DNA of 64,000 nt from Asterella californica (Eukaryota > Streptophyta > Marchantiopsida > Marchantiales > Aytoniaceae): NCBI GenBank assembly GCA_036924285.1, contig JAYKYS010000012.1, forward strand, positions 11,656,001-11,720,000, written 5' to 3'. Made by a program: the position numbers and the translations under genes. The first letter of the stretch is position 1. The number at the start of each line of letters is the position of its first letter. Below the pieces are notes generated by a model. That model made no database searches, was not told the DNA's origin, and saw only the letters and a program-made list of their open reading frames with translations. Shown here piece after piece: positions 1-10,924 of the stretch.

Positions 1-523
1 TCATTTGATCTTCCGGATCTAGTGGTAGAAGAATAGAGACATCTGTTCTCAGTACTCTGGTGGATGTCTCCGATCGGAGGAAGAAGCAGAAGACGCACGG
101 GTAAAGATCCTAAGTGGGTAAACTCACCCCAGCGAACCGCTTCTAGAGATCAGCGGATATCCCTGAGACACCAAAGGAAAGAAGAAGAGCTCAGGAAGAT
201 CCGATCGGTAGAGTTGGAAGAGCCTTCCATCTCGAGCATATTCTTTGGCGAAGACAGAAGCCAACCGGGTGATCACGTGTATAAAGTAGATTTCGGTACT
301 GGTTACTCGGAAGACGTCTTCCCAAGTGCGGGAGAAGCTTCTCGAGGTGAGGGAAGACTGGAGGGGATTGTTCCAGACGTCTCGGAAGGTAGCAGTGACA
401 GTAGCTCTGACTCAGAAGACGATCTTCGTGACTCAGACAGGCCTGGACCTTCGAGAAGACCATCTCCACCACCTGGGACCTAAGGAAGAAGGAAATTGGC
501 AGTCGCACCAGCCGGCAGTCAAC
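1..523 (+). pseudogene. Gypsy element: acidic/serine-rich region upstream of gag, decayed
   Basis: An open frame runs from 64 to 483 and can be followed back to position 1, interrupted by a TAG at 34-36. It encodes a basic then Ser/Asp/Glu-rich, low-complexity stretch ending in prolines. It overlaps the gag frame in another register, so a frameshift near 480-520 probably separates what was one reading frame. No catalytic domain is visible. I read it as the internal part of the retrotransposon that precedes gag; the 5' LTR lies outside the window. The hexamer GAAGAC/GTCTTC is already frequent here. This could instead be plain untranslated leader that happens to be open. Confidence 0.45.
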
Positions 524-2893
524 ATGGCTTCCCACACTCGGCAGAAGTACCATCCGTACGACGATGATGCTGATGCAGACGACTTCATCACGATGTTCGA
601 GACCATCTCTAGATCCAACAAGGAAGACGCTGATGTTGACAGACTCCGTGTATTTCCCAGTTTGATCAAAGGGAAAGGAAGGAAGTGGATGAGTAAAACG
701 TTGGATGATGTTGTAGTAATGGCCGCTTGGGCTACTCTGAAGGCAGCTTTTCTGAAAAGGTTCAGAGGAGTGGGCTACGATCGTATGACCCTCATAGAGC
801 TTCAGAGGCTCGAACGAAAGAAGAAAGAGACATTGAGGGATTACACCGAGAGATTTGAAGATCTCTTGGATCACATCCCTCAGAACCAAGGAAGACCCGG
901 CTACTGTGCCCAACAAGCTGTGGACTGGTACTTGGGTGGATTGTCTCAGGATATGGAATTGTACTGCAGAAGAGGAGGAGGTGATGATTTAGCGGAGGTA
1001 CAGAAGCATGCCGAGCAGTATGAAACCTCGAGCATCACTCGAAATATGACGAAAGACAAAGGGAAGACCTCGAAGAAGTCCAAGAAGTCCAAGAAGTCTT
1101 CCCGGAAGTCCAAGAAGAAGTCCAAGTCCACTGAAACTGATAACAGTGATTCGGAAGCAGCTTCTACTTCTGAAGAGTCTACTGTCGAAAGTTCAGAATC
1201 CGAATCTGAACAAGAGAAGAAGACGCGGAAGAAGAAGAAGGAGAAGACGCGAGCAAGGGAGGAAGTTGTGCAGAAGATGCCTCAAACTCAAATCATTCAG
1301 TCTGCACCTGATCCCCGCATCGATGAGGTTCTGAAGCAGTTTGCCGACCTGAAAGTTCATCTTCTGAACCAGAAGGACAAGCGGAAGCAGCCTACGGCTT
1401 CCCGGCCAAACCTTTGGTGCAACCTTTGTAACTCTTCTGGACACACCAGAGATCAGTGTACGCAGGACCAAGCTATCAACTGGGCAGGATGGGAAGAAGA
1501 TGATGAGGGATATCTACACGATCCCAGTGGGGAAACCTGCTATAGGATCGAGACGATCCAACCCTTCACTCCTACGCCTCCCGCCCAATATAATCGTTAT
1601 GTACCGAGGGATAGAGCTAGCAATGTACAGACCAGGACGCCCTAGCAGCCTTCTTCATCACAACGACCTCTCAACCCTCTTCTTGGAGCGTGCAATAATT
1701 GTGGAGAGACAGGACACTGGTGGTCCACCTGTCCTCACCCGAGAAGACAGATTGGGCAAGTGCCCTTGTGTGGGAACTGTAAGGAAGCCGGTCATTTCAC
1801 AGGGAATTGTCCTCAGACCTTACGGCCACGACAAATGGTGAGATTTGCAAATACCACGCCTCCTGCCGAAGCTGCATCATCTTCTAAGCTCGAGTTAGCA
1901 GTGGTACAGCACATCACGGTAGAAGAAGAAGATCTTGGGGATTGTACGGATTGTCTCCATATCGAGGAAGACGAACCAGACCCCGAGAAGCGCGAAGGAA
2001 AGGAACCTCAGCTGCAGAAGACGACTGCAGCTCAGAAGATGAAGACACCTGAAGAAGCGTCATCTCTCACTTTGACGGATGGTACTGTTTGGAATCCTGA
2101 CCCGAATTCAGATAGTTGGCCTCCGGAGGAAGTTTTGGATGAAGCTGTGTTCAAGGTAAGTACCAGAAGCAAAGGGAAGTCAGAATCTCGCCAGAAGGAC
2201 GTCAAGAAGAAGAAGCAGCGTAAGGAGAGGTCATCTTCTCCTGAGCGGCCGTCTTCTCCTACTTACGACCGAGAAGATCCGAAGTACTTTGCTCCTGACA
2301 TTAGACAAGAGGTTGAAGCGATCATGCAAGAAGAGCTGGAGAAGAGACGGAAGATAGTACAGCAGCTTCCTACACCGACTACGGCAACACCTATCTCACG
2401 GGAACAGCCTCCAGTCGAGGGAAGACACTCTTCTGGTCTTCCACCCAAGGAAGCAGCCACTACATCTTCTCTGTTGGAAACACCAGTCACTCTTCTGAAA
2501 AGATCTCCGTACGACTTCTTGCGAGACTTGTGGAATCAGAAGGCGGATGTAACCTTCCAACAGCTGTTGGATGACAATGCTGGTTACAGGAAGATGTTAC
2601 AATCTGTGCTTCGAGGATCGAGGAAAAGGAGGACAGCTAAACTTCCCCCGAGCACCCCGATCCTAAGGATAGAGCATGAGGACTTGGGAGCCCCAGAACT
2701 TGATATGGAGATCCATGGCTGTCTTCTGAAGAAGGTACCCATTGATTGCAGCTCCGGAGTTAACATCATGACGGAAGAAACGGCACATGCCCTAGGCTTC
2801 ACTGAGTTCCAGCCTACTCCGAGAATTCTCAGAATGGCGGACCAGACCAGAAGACGACCTTTGGGGCAACTGAAAGATGTCCTCACGAAGTAG
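524..2893 (+). pseudogene. gag: Ty3/gypsy gag and aspartic protease, one in-frame stop
   Basis: One frame is open from 326 and has a plausible gag start ATG at 524. It carries a retrotransposon gag domain (around residue W135 of the long frame, then FLKRF and the E..RDYTERFEDL region), a Lys/Ser-rich basic tract and a CCHC zinc knuckle (CNLCNSSGHTRDQC, near 1,417). A TAG at 1643-1645 interrupts it. The same frame continues with two more CCHC knuckles (CNNCGETGHWWSTC at 1,691 and CGNCKEAGHFTGNC at 1,769). Acidic linker sequence follows, then a retropepsin-like stretch with IDCSSGVNIM at about 2,741. The frame ends at a TAG at 2,891-2,893, where homology resumes one register over, so a small indel is likely. 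Gag would form the particle and the protease would process the polyprotein. The breaks make this copy non-functional. Confidence 0.85.
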
Positions 2894-5133
2894 CAGAGAA
2901 AGTGGAAGATGTGGTCTGTGGATACATTGAGTGCTACGAGATTGCGGAAGAAGAGCTTCCAGAAGACGAAAATACCGTCTTTCCTTCGGAAGATCCGATA
3001 GTTGGTCTTCCAGAAGACGAGAATACCGTCTTCCCTTCGGAAGGTCCGACAGTTGGTCTTCCAGAAGACGAATCTGAACTAGAAGAATCTCCCAAACCGG
3101 AATACTTTGGTGCCAGTGAGTACAGTCACACTGAATGAATGGTAAACCCGGATGATCTCCAAGAGATGGAGGTTGCTCCTGGGAAGAAGCTGAAGCTTTC
3201 CAAGGTGATCGAGGGCCAGCAGTTGGAAGACTTTCTAGAACTTCTAACGGAGTTCCAGGATGTCTTCGCGTGGACCATAGAAGACATGAAGGGCATACCT
3301 CGAGAGTTGGGAGAGCATCGCATCGACTTGCTAGAGGGCGTTGTTCCTGCACGGCAGAGGCAGTACCGGCTCAACCCCAAGTACTCGCTTCTGGTGAAGG
3401 ACCAGATTGACCAGTACCTGAAGGCAGGAGTCATCTTCCCAGTACTTAGCAGTGAGTGGGTAGCTCCTATTGTCATCGTGCCGAAGAAGCAGACAGGGAA
3501 GATCCGAGTGTATCAGGACTTCCGGAAGCTGAACTTGGCCACGAAAAAGGATCATCACCCCTTACCATTCACCGACTCTGTGTTAGACCAGGTAGCATGA
3601 CATGAGTTCTACAGCTTCCTGGATGGGTATTCTGGGTACAACCAAGTTTCAATCAGAGAAGAAGACAAATCGAAAACCACTTTCACTACTGATTGGGGCA
3701 CGTACGCGTACAATCAAATGCCGTTTGGTTTATGCAATGCACCCGCCACGTTCCAGAGGTTGATGATTACAATCTTCAAGGAGTATCTTCGCACCTTTAT
3801 GGAGATTTTCTTGGATGACTTCTGTGTATTTGGATCAAGAGAAGACCACTTGATATTTCTAAGGAAGTGTTTTCTGAAGTGTAGAGAACATCGTTTGGCA
3901 CTTTACCCCGAGAAATGCTTCTTTGGTATGTCAGAAGGGATCTTGCTAGGACATAGGATTTCCGGAAGAGGTATAGAAGTCGACTATGCTAAGGTGGAAG
4001 TCATCATGAAACTCCACCCACCTGCTAACCTGACACAGTTGAGAAGCTTCCTTGGCAACGTAGGATACTACAGGAGGTTTATTGACAGGTACGCAGAGGT
4101 AGCAGGAAGACACATTAAGTTGCTGAAGAAGGACGAACCATACGTTTGGTCTTCCGAGCAGCAGGAAGCATTCGAAGAAATGAAGAGGCTTCTGTCGGAA
4201 TCCCCTGTCCTATGGCCGCCTGATTGGGAAAGAGTCTTCCAAATTTATGTGGATGTTTCTGCTTTCGCCATCGGGGTGGTGTTGAGTCAGAAAGATGAGA
4301 AGAAGAAGGATTATCCCATCTACTACGCGGGAAGACAACTCAGTGATGCAGAGAAGAAGTACTCGACAACCGAAAGGGAGTGTCTTGGCATGATTTACTC
4401 CTGTAGGAAGTTTAGACACTATCTTCTGGCAAACCCGTTTGTCTTCTATGTAGATCACTTCTCTTTGAAACATCTTGTAAAGAAAGCAGATTTGTCTAGT
4501 AGGATAGCTAGGTGGATTCTCCTACTCCAGGAATTTACTTACACAGTTGAGTACAGGCCCGGAAGACAGCATGTTAATGCTGACTACCTATCCAGATTGG
4601 AGACAGAACGACGAGAAGATGAAGTGGAAGACGAGTTTCCTGACGAGAAGTTGTTTTCAGTTTTCGCAGAGACACTTTCATCTGAGGGGGGGCGTACCGC
4701 CTGCTTCCCAGAAGACGAGACTAGATCTTCTGATCCAGTCTTTGCGACTTCCACAGAAGAGTCGATCTTCAAGGACTTGAGGAAGTTCTTGGAAGACCAA
4801 CAGTATCCCGAGGGAATGGATGCGGAGCAGAAGGCCGTCTTCTTACACATGGCAGGTCCATATGCTATCTTCCAGGGTATCCTGTTTCGAAAGGGACATG
4901 ACGAGAAGCTGAGAAGATGTCTCGAGCCGTCAGAGATAAAATCAGTGATCACAGGTCTTCACTACGAAGATGCTGGGGGTCATTACGGATTGAAGACCAC
5001 AGTGAAGAAGATGCTAGACGCCGGATACTGGTGGTCAACTATGTACCGAGACACTTTTCAGGAGATCAGGAAGTGCGATGCATGCCAGAGGGTGGGAAGA
5101 CGACGCCATACAACCCGAAAGCGAATGGGCTGA
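2894..5133 (+). pseudogene. pol: Ty3/gypsy reverse transcriptase, RNase H and integrase zinc-binding domain
   Basis: The frame is open from 2,902 to 5,133 apart from TGA at 3,136-3,138 and 3,598-3,600. RT motifs come in the expected order: a VYQDFRKLN region (about 3,510), FLDGYSGYNQV (about 3,616), MPFGLCNAPATFQ (3,718) and the catalytic FLDDFCVFG (3,808). An RNase H domain follows with YVDVSAFAIG (about 4,247), TTERECLG and VDHFSLKHLV, then the typical YTVEYRPGRQHVNADYLSRL. An HHCC integrase zinc-binding segment lies at about 4,960-5,085 (LHYEDAGGHYG to CDACQ). The order RT, RNase H, integrase is diagnostic of Ty3/gypsy. The frame then runs into an out-of-register stop because the integrase core is deleted. 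Confidence 0.92.
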
Positions 5134-5687
5134 CGGAGAAGTCGAACGGTCTTCTGTGTAACATCCTGAACAAGGTAACTGTTAACCATGCGTATGACTG
5201 GGACACAAAACTGCCATCTGTGTTGTGGACTTTCAGAATTTCACCTAAAGTCACAACCCAGAAGACGCTTTTCTACCTAACTTACGGCATGACGCCCATT
5301 GTGCCCATTGAGTTAGAGGTCCCAACATACCGATTAGCCGTATCCGAACGCATGGGAGAAGAAAAGAGCCAGGAGCAGCGTCTTCTGAACTTCGTAGAGT
5401 TTGAAGAAGACAGGAATGCAGCTTTGGAGAAGACATACGAGGTGCAAGCGCAACGTAAGGTAAACTACGATAACAAGTTGAGGAAGGTGACTGTTGTGGA
5501 TGAGGACTTGGTGCTTCTCTACGACAACCGTCATATTAAATTCCCCGGGAAACTTCATCTTCGCTGGATGGGACCTTACCGTGTCTTAGAGGTCTTCGAC
5601 AATAGCTCCTTGCAGTTGGAAGAGTTGGACGGTACACTGAGGACCACTCGTGTTAATGGGTGGCGCGTCAAGAAGTACTGGACGTAA
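5105..5687 (+). pseudogene. Ty3/gypsy integrase C-terminal part (core deleted)
   Basis: This segment starts abruptly at PYNPKANGLTEKSNG, the part of the integrase core that carries the third acidic residue (E) of the DDE triad. It continues through the C-terminal region with YGMTPIVPIELE, an acidic/basic helix region, and a chromodomain-proximal GKLHLRWMGPYRVLEV motif, ending at TAA at 5,685-5,687. The first two catalytic aspartates of the core are absent: the upstream frame passes from the HHCC finger (CDACQRVGRR) straight into this piece with a change of register. An intact family member should carry roughly a hundred more residues here. The element therefore cannot integrate on its own. 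Confidence 0.85.
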
Positions 5688-5710
5688 ACAGAAGTGCAGG
5701 AACCACTGAT

Positions 5711-5728
5711 GTTTGCGGGGGCGCAAAC
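5711..5728. repeat. Small hairpin before the LTR
   Basis: GTTTGC and GCAAAC flank a six-base G-rich spacer, just upstream of the polypurine tract and the LTR start at 5,746. It may be incidental. Confidence 0.4.
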
Positions 5729-5745
5729 ATGTGAGGGTGGGCGTA

Positions 5746-7762
5746 TGTGGTGCCCACAAATTACAGGATGCACGAATTTTTGAAATTTTTAAGAATAATG
5801 ACTTGTTTGTATAACTGAAGAAGCGTTGTTACTTAAGGTTACGTCTTCCTTAACAGGAAGATGATCTTAAGAGCTGTTTGTAATAAGAAGTTGACTTCTT
5901 CAGAAGACGACCGTCTTCGGAAGATCATCTTCTCAGTTGCGTCTTCAGAAGACGAGAAGACGGCGGAAGATGAGAAGACGGCGGAAGACACCTATCTTCC
6001 AGAAGACAGCGACCGCGAAGGACCAACCACGAGTTTTCGGGTAAGACAGTAGGTGTACCTACTGGAGCGCACCGAATAGGTAGGTAGGTCAGGAAGACAC
6101 CAAGGACGAGAACCCCTAATCTGCGGGGAAGATGCGTGAGGAAGCACATTAGGCACCTTCCAACTTCCCGCAGCATAGCGCGCCTGAAGAAGATCGATTG
6201 AGAGAGTGAGCTTCTCGAGCTAGCATTGAGAGAGGAATCAAGTGAGACATCGAGGTAGGAGAGAGTAAGTTGGCAGCTAGGCGAAGGGTGAGATCGAATT
6301 ACGGGAGCACAAACATCAGAGAAAGCGAAGGCGTTTCTGTGGAGCTTCCGAGAAGCTGACAGTGAAGAGTGGCGAGTAGAAGCAGAGGTGGAATCGAGGT
6401 GTGGACCGAAATTGACAGCAGGCGCAGTCGTGTGGAGTCGCATTGGAAGCTAGGACAAGAGCCAGAAGCGCGCGGAGGTCGAAGGCAACTCGGGGAGCCG
6501 AAGAAGACTGTAGAGGTTCTTCCCCCTGTTCTTTTCCCCTCCCACTTCTTCTCGCCTTTTCTTGGTACTCCCCGCGCTTCCTTGATTGTGTGCAGGCAGC
6601 CTGATCGATTACCCCACCCCCATTCTTTCTATTGAGACATTGGGCGCAGAAGCGCTGCCCAATTTCTGTCGAGACATCTCCTTGCTTCTCCCCGAGCTCA
6701 ATTCGAGCTTCCCTACTCCTAGCCCTCAAATTGGAGACCCCAACTATCAATTTTCCTACCCCCCTACCTCTCTATCCCCGAAACTTGGAACAGAAGACGA
6801 TTCGGAAGATGGGAACATTTTCGAAAGACGCTTCTTGAACTTGACTATCTTCGGAAGACCGTCTTCGGAAGACTGTCTTCGGAAGTCGACTGAACACAAT
6901 TCGTATCAAGAGTGGATTTGCTTTGCTTTTGTGTTTAGAGAGGCTTGGTACGAATCCTGAGTGGAGTGGTGAGTTGTTGTGTTAATTCGAGAAGTTGGAA
7001 GTCGGGAACTAAGCCTGTGCCTCCCGGTCTTCCAAGCTTCTCAACTCCCCATCTTCCTAGAGAGACTAGAAGACTGGAAGGCTGGCAAAATGAGCGAGAA
7101 GATGCGAGGGTCCATTCGGGTCTCTTCTGTCCGATCCATAACAGCATTTCCTTCTTCTTCCTGAACTTAGAAGAGAGTTGTGAGAAGTCTTGCTGGCAGA
7201 ATCTGGAGGGAATGGTCGAGGGTCATGTCTTCCCATCATGCAGCAAGCTTCTTCTGAGTGCGTATGAGAGGTGAGAAGTCAGAAGAACAGAGTGCAGTTG
7301 TCTTAAGTCTGTTGTGAGGATAGATTGCGTGTAGGAAGACGAAGACAGGTGAGACCAGTGAAGAGAAGTCTGACTTCGAGAAGTCTTCCGAGAAAGACAT
7401 TGAATCGGAAGCTGTCCCAAGTGTCTTCCCAGAGGCCACTGTCACCGCAGGAGCCCGCAACCATCTTCTGAACCTTTCTCATACTCTACTTCTCGCATAT
7501 CTTGTATCTTCTGATAGGAAGTAGGATGTAATGCAAGGTGGGTTGTCTTCTTGGTAATCCAGGCGAGGCCTTGCTTAGATAGGATTGTTTAGATATAGCT
7601 CGGAAGACGAGAGCTATCTAGGAAGTACTGTTAGAATCCCGGAAGACGGAGTAGCTGTCTTCTGGAAGACTAGTTTCGTTTTCTGAGAAGTAGAAGCTAG
7701 ACTGTGGGCACTCGAGAAGAACTGAGCCTTCAACTCATAGTAGGTGCTTGTGGTTTAGTGCA
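5746..7762 (+). mobile_element. Gypsy LTR (long form)
   Basis: The left edge is set by comparison with the related copy at 10,925: both begin TGTGGTGCYCACAA and continue with closely matching sequence (tttacaggat, gaaatttttaa, a CTTAAG-rich stretch, AGGAAGATG). The purine-rich GAGGGTGGG just before 5,746 can serve as polypurine tract. The right edge is TTAGTGCA at 7,755-7,762, the same terminal octamer as the copy ending at 11,611. Ends are TG...CA. GAAGAC/GTCTTC is extremely dense inside, for example eight occurrences in 5,903-6,007. Several short frames inside look incidental. I could not recognise a primer-binding site just after 7,762. Confidence 0.7.
5903..6007. repeat. Dense GAAGAC/GTCTTC cluster
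   Basis: GAAGAC starts at 5903, 5948, 5956, 5974, 5984 and 6002; GTCTTC starts at 5913 and 5941. Eight hexamers in 105 bases, in both orientations, often facing each other around one or two bases. A second compact cluster at 6,854-6,880 holds four hexamers in strictly alternating orientation. Confidence 0.95.
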
Positions 7763-8770
7763 ACAGATCTTTCAGGTATGTCGCTGCATCCGTGAGGCTT
7801 GGTGTTACCCACGGTAGAATTGGCCGAGGCCACTCCTTTCCTCAAGGAGTTGGGTCTCGACTTCTTCCTGTGGGATTGGAACCTCGCAGATCAAGGGCTT
7901 CTGGAGGAGGTGTGGGCCGCGTTACCACCGCGTAACAGTGTTCCTGCGAAGGCAGGAGTAGCTCGGAGAAGATCGTCTTCCTGGACTGAAGACTGGTGGC
8001 GTAAGGCGTTTCACAGGCTTGAGACCGAGAACCGAGGATATTGGTACGAGAAGAAGATCTTGCCTAGGATTGTGAGTTCATGGCATGTGCTTGGGAGTAC
8101 CACCTGCCTTTTCGTGGAAGACAGACAGGGGAGGAACGGTTGGAAGATAGAGTCTTACCGGGAGCCGAAGAAGCGACTTCTGACGAAGTTGTTTCTGCAT
8201 CTTTTCCCCAAGGAAAAAGCGCAGAAGACAAGGTACTTAGGAGATCAGGACGTGGAGTTCCTTGAATCAGTGTGGGATGACAGAGTGCCAATCTACTGAG
8301 GCGCGTACATCCACAACTATGTACAGACAGAGCTAGCATACTTGGGTACCCCGGCGGGAGGACATCTGACGCCCTTCTTCTGCTACTTGTATGTAGCCAT
8401 GGGGGATCTTAGGGAAGATCAGCTGGCAGTGTATGGGCCAATGGAGCGACAGGAGGTGAAGGAGGAGACCTAGGAAGACGATGATCGAGAGGCAGCAGCA
8501 ACGCCCCCTCCCACTCTGATGCCACAGTTGAGACCCGGCTCTCACCAGAAGACGCTTCTGGTGAGGGAAGACGAGTCTAGTGGGTCGGAAGACGCCACGC
8601 TTGTGAGGAAGATGGGTCACAGAAGTGTACCGAGGACACCCATCTCCCTCATTCATTCAGGATCGGAGTCGGACTCGGAGGAAGACTTGCTGAGTATAAC
8701 AAGCCGTTTGGAGTTCTCCTTGCAAAACCACACAAGAAATTTGATCGCAGGTTGCAAAAAACTGACATAA
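7763..8770 (+). pseudogene. Internal region of a second, truncated gypsy copy; unknown ORF
   Basis: Immediately after the LTR end, a frame from about 7,799 to 8,770 is open except for TGA at 8,297-8,299 and TAG at 8,471-8,473; all three segments are in the same register. The product is Trp-rich (FFLWDWNL, WTEDWWRKAFH), has GTPAGGHLTPFFCYLYVAMG in the middle and ends Ser/Asp/Glu-rich (SGSESDSEEDLL). That acidic tail resembles the style of the sequence before gag at 1-483, so I infer this is the 5' ORF of the same retrotransposon family in a second, tandem copy sharing the LTR. The frame has no domain I recognise. GAAGAC density stays high until about 8,700, then stops, marking the truncation. 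Confidence 0.55.
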
Positions 8771-9340
8771 ATCAGCTCCCTACTGCTCAAACTTGCTCAC
8801 CACACCCAAACCAACAATCCAATCCACACATGGTCTTCTCCTATGCGTAGATAAAGACTTCATGATCGCCTAGGCACCAAGAACGAAGAGCTTGGCTCAC
8901 CGATCGCGAAGAACAACCAATCTCACGTCGCAAACGAACAAAAATCTGACGTAAGCGCTACCCTGCGAGTCAATTTCACCCAGAATTTCCAAACCGTCCG
9001 ATGAAACCTCGTATCGTCTTCAATTTCCTGAAGAAGCCGTTGTTTTGATCTCGATGGATCCAAGGACAGCAAGTTTGGACTCCGGAACGGTCTGAACGGT
9101 CCAACTCTCCTTCACATATCACTGAAGCTCCTCAAATCCTCTCCCTACATCTCAATTTCTCTCAGTACACACTTCCCGATCTGTCTCTTCATGAACCGTC
9201 TTAACCAACGCGTAGCCTGCACAGATCTGAACCCTACGACGCCTTGCGCGTTTGCATTGGACCTCCAAATCTCCCGAACAGTCCGCTAACAGATCGCAGG
9301 TGCAAGCTAGTCCTTTAAGCAGCCCCCTTGCGTCAGTCTC
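8771..9340. other. Non-coding, no feature recognised
   Basis: No long open frame and no motif I can name. The GAAGAC enrichment of the preceding element is absent, so this is different DNA, probably part of another decayed repeat together with the tandem array that follows. Confidence 0.5.
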
Positions 9341-9389
9341 TGTACGTACAAGGTTTCTTCAATAATGAGGAGCAGGCCCCTTGCGTTTT

Positions 9390-9900
9390 TGATATAACGC
9401 TTGAAGTCTCAAATACCCAGTCAGCAAGTAAACTAGGGCCATTTTTCCATCTTTCGAGTCGCATAACTTCTTCACTAGACGTCCAAACGAAGTAAACAAG
9501 GTGCCTATGAAAAGCTGACAATGAGCTCTACCCATTGATGTGATGAAAGTGGAGATCCGAAATTGTGCCAAAAGCTTGTAAGCTAGGGCCTAACTTGTTT
9601 TCTCCATCTTTCGAATCTTGTAACTTCTCCACTAGGCGTCCAAACGAAGTAGATAAGGTGCCTATGAAAAGCTGACAAGGAGCTCTATCCACTGATGCGA
9701 TGAAAGCGAAGATCCGAAGTTGTGCCAAAAGTCTGTAAGCTGAGGCTTAGCTTGTTTTCTCCATCTTTCGAGTCCTGTAACTTCTCCACTATGCGTTCAA
9801 ATGAAGTAGACGAAGTGCTCATGGAAAGTTGACAACGAGCTCTATCCATCGATGTTATGTAAATGAAGATCCGAAGTTGTGCCAAAAGCGCGTAAGTTGG
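9390..9900. repeat. 157-bp tandem repeat, three to four units
   Basis: Units recur at exactly 157-base spacing: minus-strand frames begin at 9,571, 9,728 and 9,885, each starting MAQ-R and containing CQL, TSFxRxVxKL and SKDG. On the plus strand the shared words are aagatccgaa.ttgtgccaaaa, tttctccatctttcgagtc and cttctccacta. Units are similar but not identical, and the open minus frame is kept through several units. Likely an internal array of a retrotransposon; no protein family recognised. Confidence 0.85.
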
Positions 9901-10394
9901 AGCTTAGCTTGTTTTACCCTTGAGTGTCTTTGGAGGTATAACTGTCGAACTTTGATTTTCATGTAGGAGCCGGTCCACAACACGACATCGGGCAAAATTG
10001 TATGTAAGAGTTGTGTTAATTTGTGCTCAAGACCTCTTTGTGTTTTGTTATTTGTATTTTCTATTTCTTTAGTTTACAAAGACATTGTGGTTTGTCTTCT
10101 TCAGAGATTTACCTACGAAGCCTCGTAGTTTGTTGTGATAGGAGCTAGTCTGGGTGACGAATGCCTCGTATATTTACAAATGAAATCAGAGTAGGGAGTT
10201 TGAGCCGAACCTTGAGAATAGACCGGCATCTAGGAGTTAGTTTACTACAAAGAAGCTTTTAGGCGAAGTTAACTTTTGAAGGAGTTGTTCTTTAGTGAAG
10301 ACACTTTTGAGGAAGTTGAATTTTGTTCTTCGGCAGAAGAAGAGTCTTTTTCGTTAGAGTTTTCCGAGAGTAGTAGTAGTAGACATAACTTAGT
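9901..10394. other. Non-coding spacer
   Basis: AT-leaning sequence between the tandem array and the transposase relic. Nothing supported beyond a short AGT repeat near 10,370-10,382. Confidence 0.5.
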
Positions 10395-10800
10395 GTGAAG
10401 ATACTTAGCTTTTATGGTGTTAGAGGCTACTTAGTAGCACTTCAGCAGTACTTCATCTTGGAAGCTTCCGCAGTCAACGGCTTCCTTGGATGTATAGGAT
10501 TGATAGACGACACCTTATTACCTTTGTCACAGAGACCTAGATTTGACGGAGAGATGTATTATGACAGAAAATGCAATTATTTGATATATATGTTTAGCAC
10601 ACGCGAGAGTAACGAATGAGCACTGCATCAGTATCCTCAAGTCGCGATGGTATTCTTTGAAGCGAGTTGAAAGAAAGATATGAATACCGATTTTTAGTTA
10701 GATGGATAGGGTGCTACGCTATGTTGCTTCTGCTTAGACTGGACAGAAGATGATAGAGAATTAATTATAGAGTATGACAAAGATGCAGAATTATCTCATA
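10395..10800 (+). pseudogene. PIF/Harbinger transposase relic, internally deleted
   Basis: The frame at 10,395-10,619 contains GLIDDTLLPLSQRPRFDGEM followed by YYDRKCNY, clearly the DDE_Tnp_4 region around the first catalytic aspartate. It matches the transposase at 62,361-63,741 in this window nearly residue for residue (there GLIDGTLLPLSQRPRFDGET). Downstream, in other registers, come NEHCISILKSRWYSLKR near 10,615-10,665 (the block with the catalytic glutamate) and a TEDDRELIIEYDKD-like C-terminal end near 10,745. The part with the second aspartate (GSCQD in the other copy) is missing, so this is an internally deleted relic. It lies about 1 kb upstream of phosphatase copy 1, in the same orientation. 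Confidence 0.82.
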
Positions 10801-10924
10801 GAAAGAATATTTCGAACCAAACAATATGGATACATAAGAGAAACTGAATTATGAAAATTTGTCTTAGATAGAGCCGAAATCCATATGGATTTTTATTCAG
10901 ATCGTGATAAAGTTGGATGTTTAT

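Noticed and set aside
191..916. 241-residue minus-strand open frame across gag
   Set aside because: It is antisense to a clear gag domain and has no recognisable motif; it is a shadow of the coding strand.
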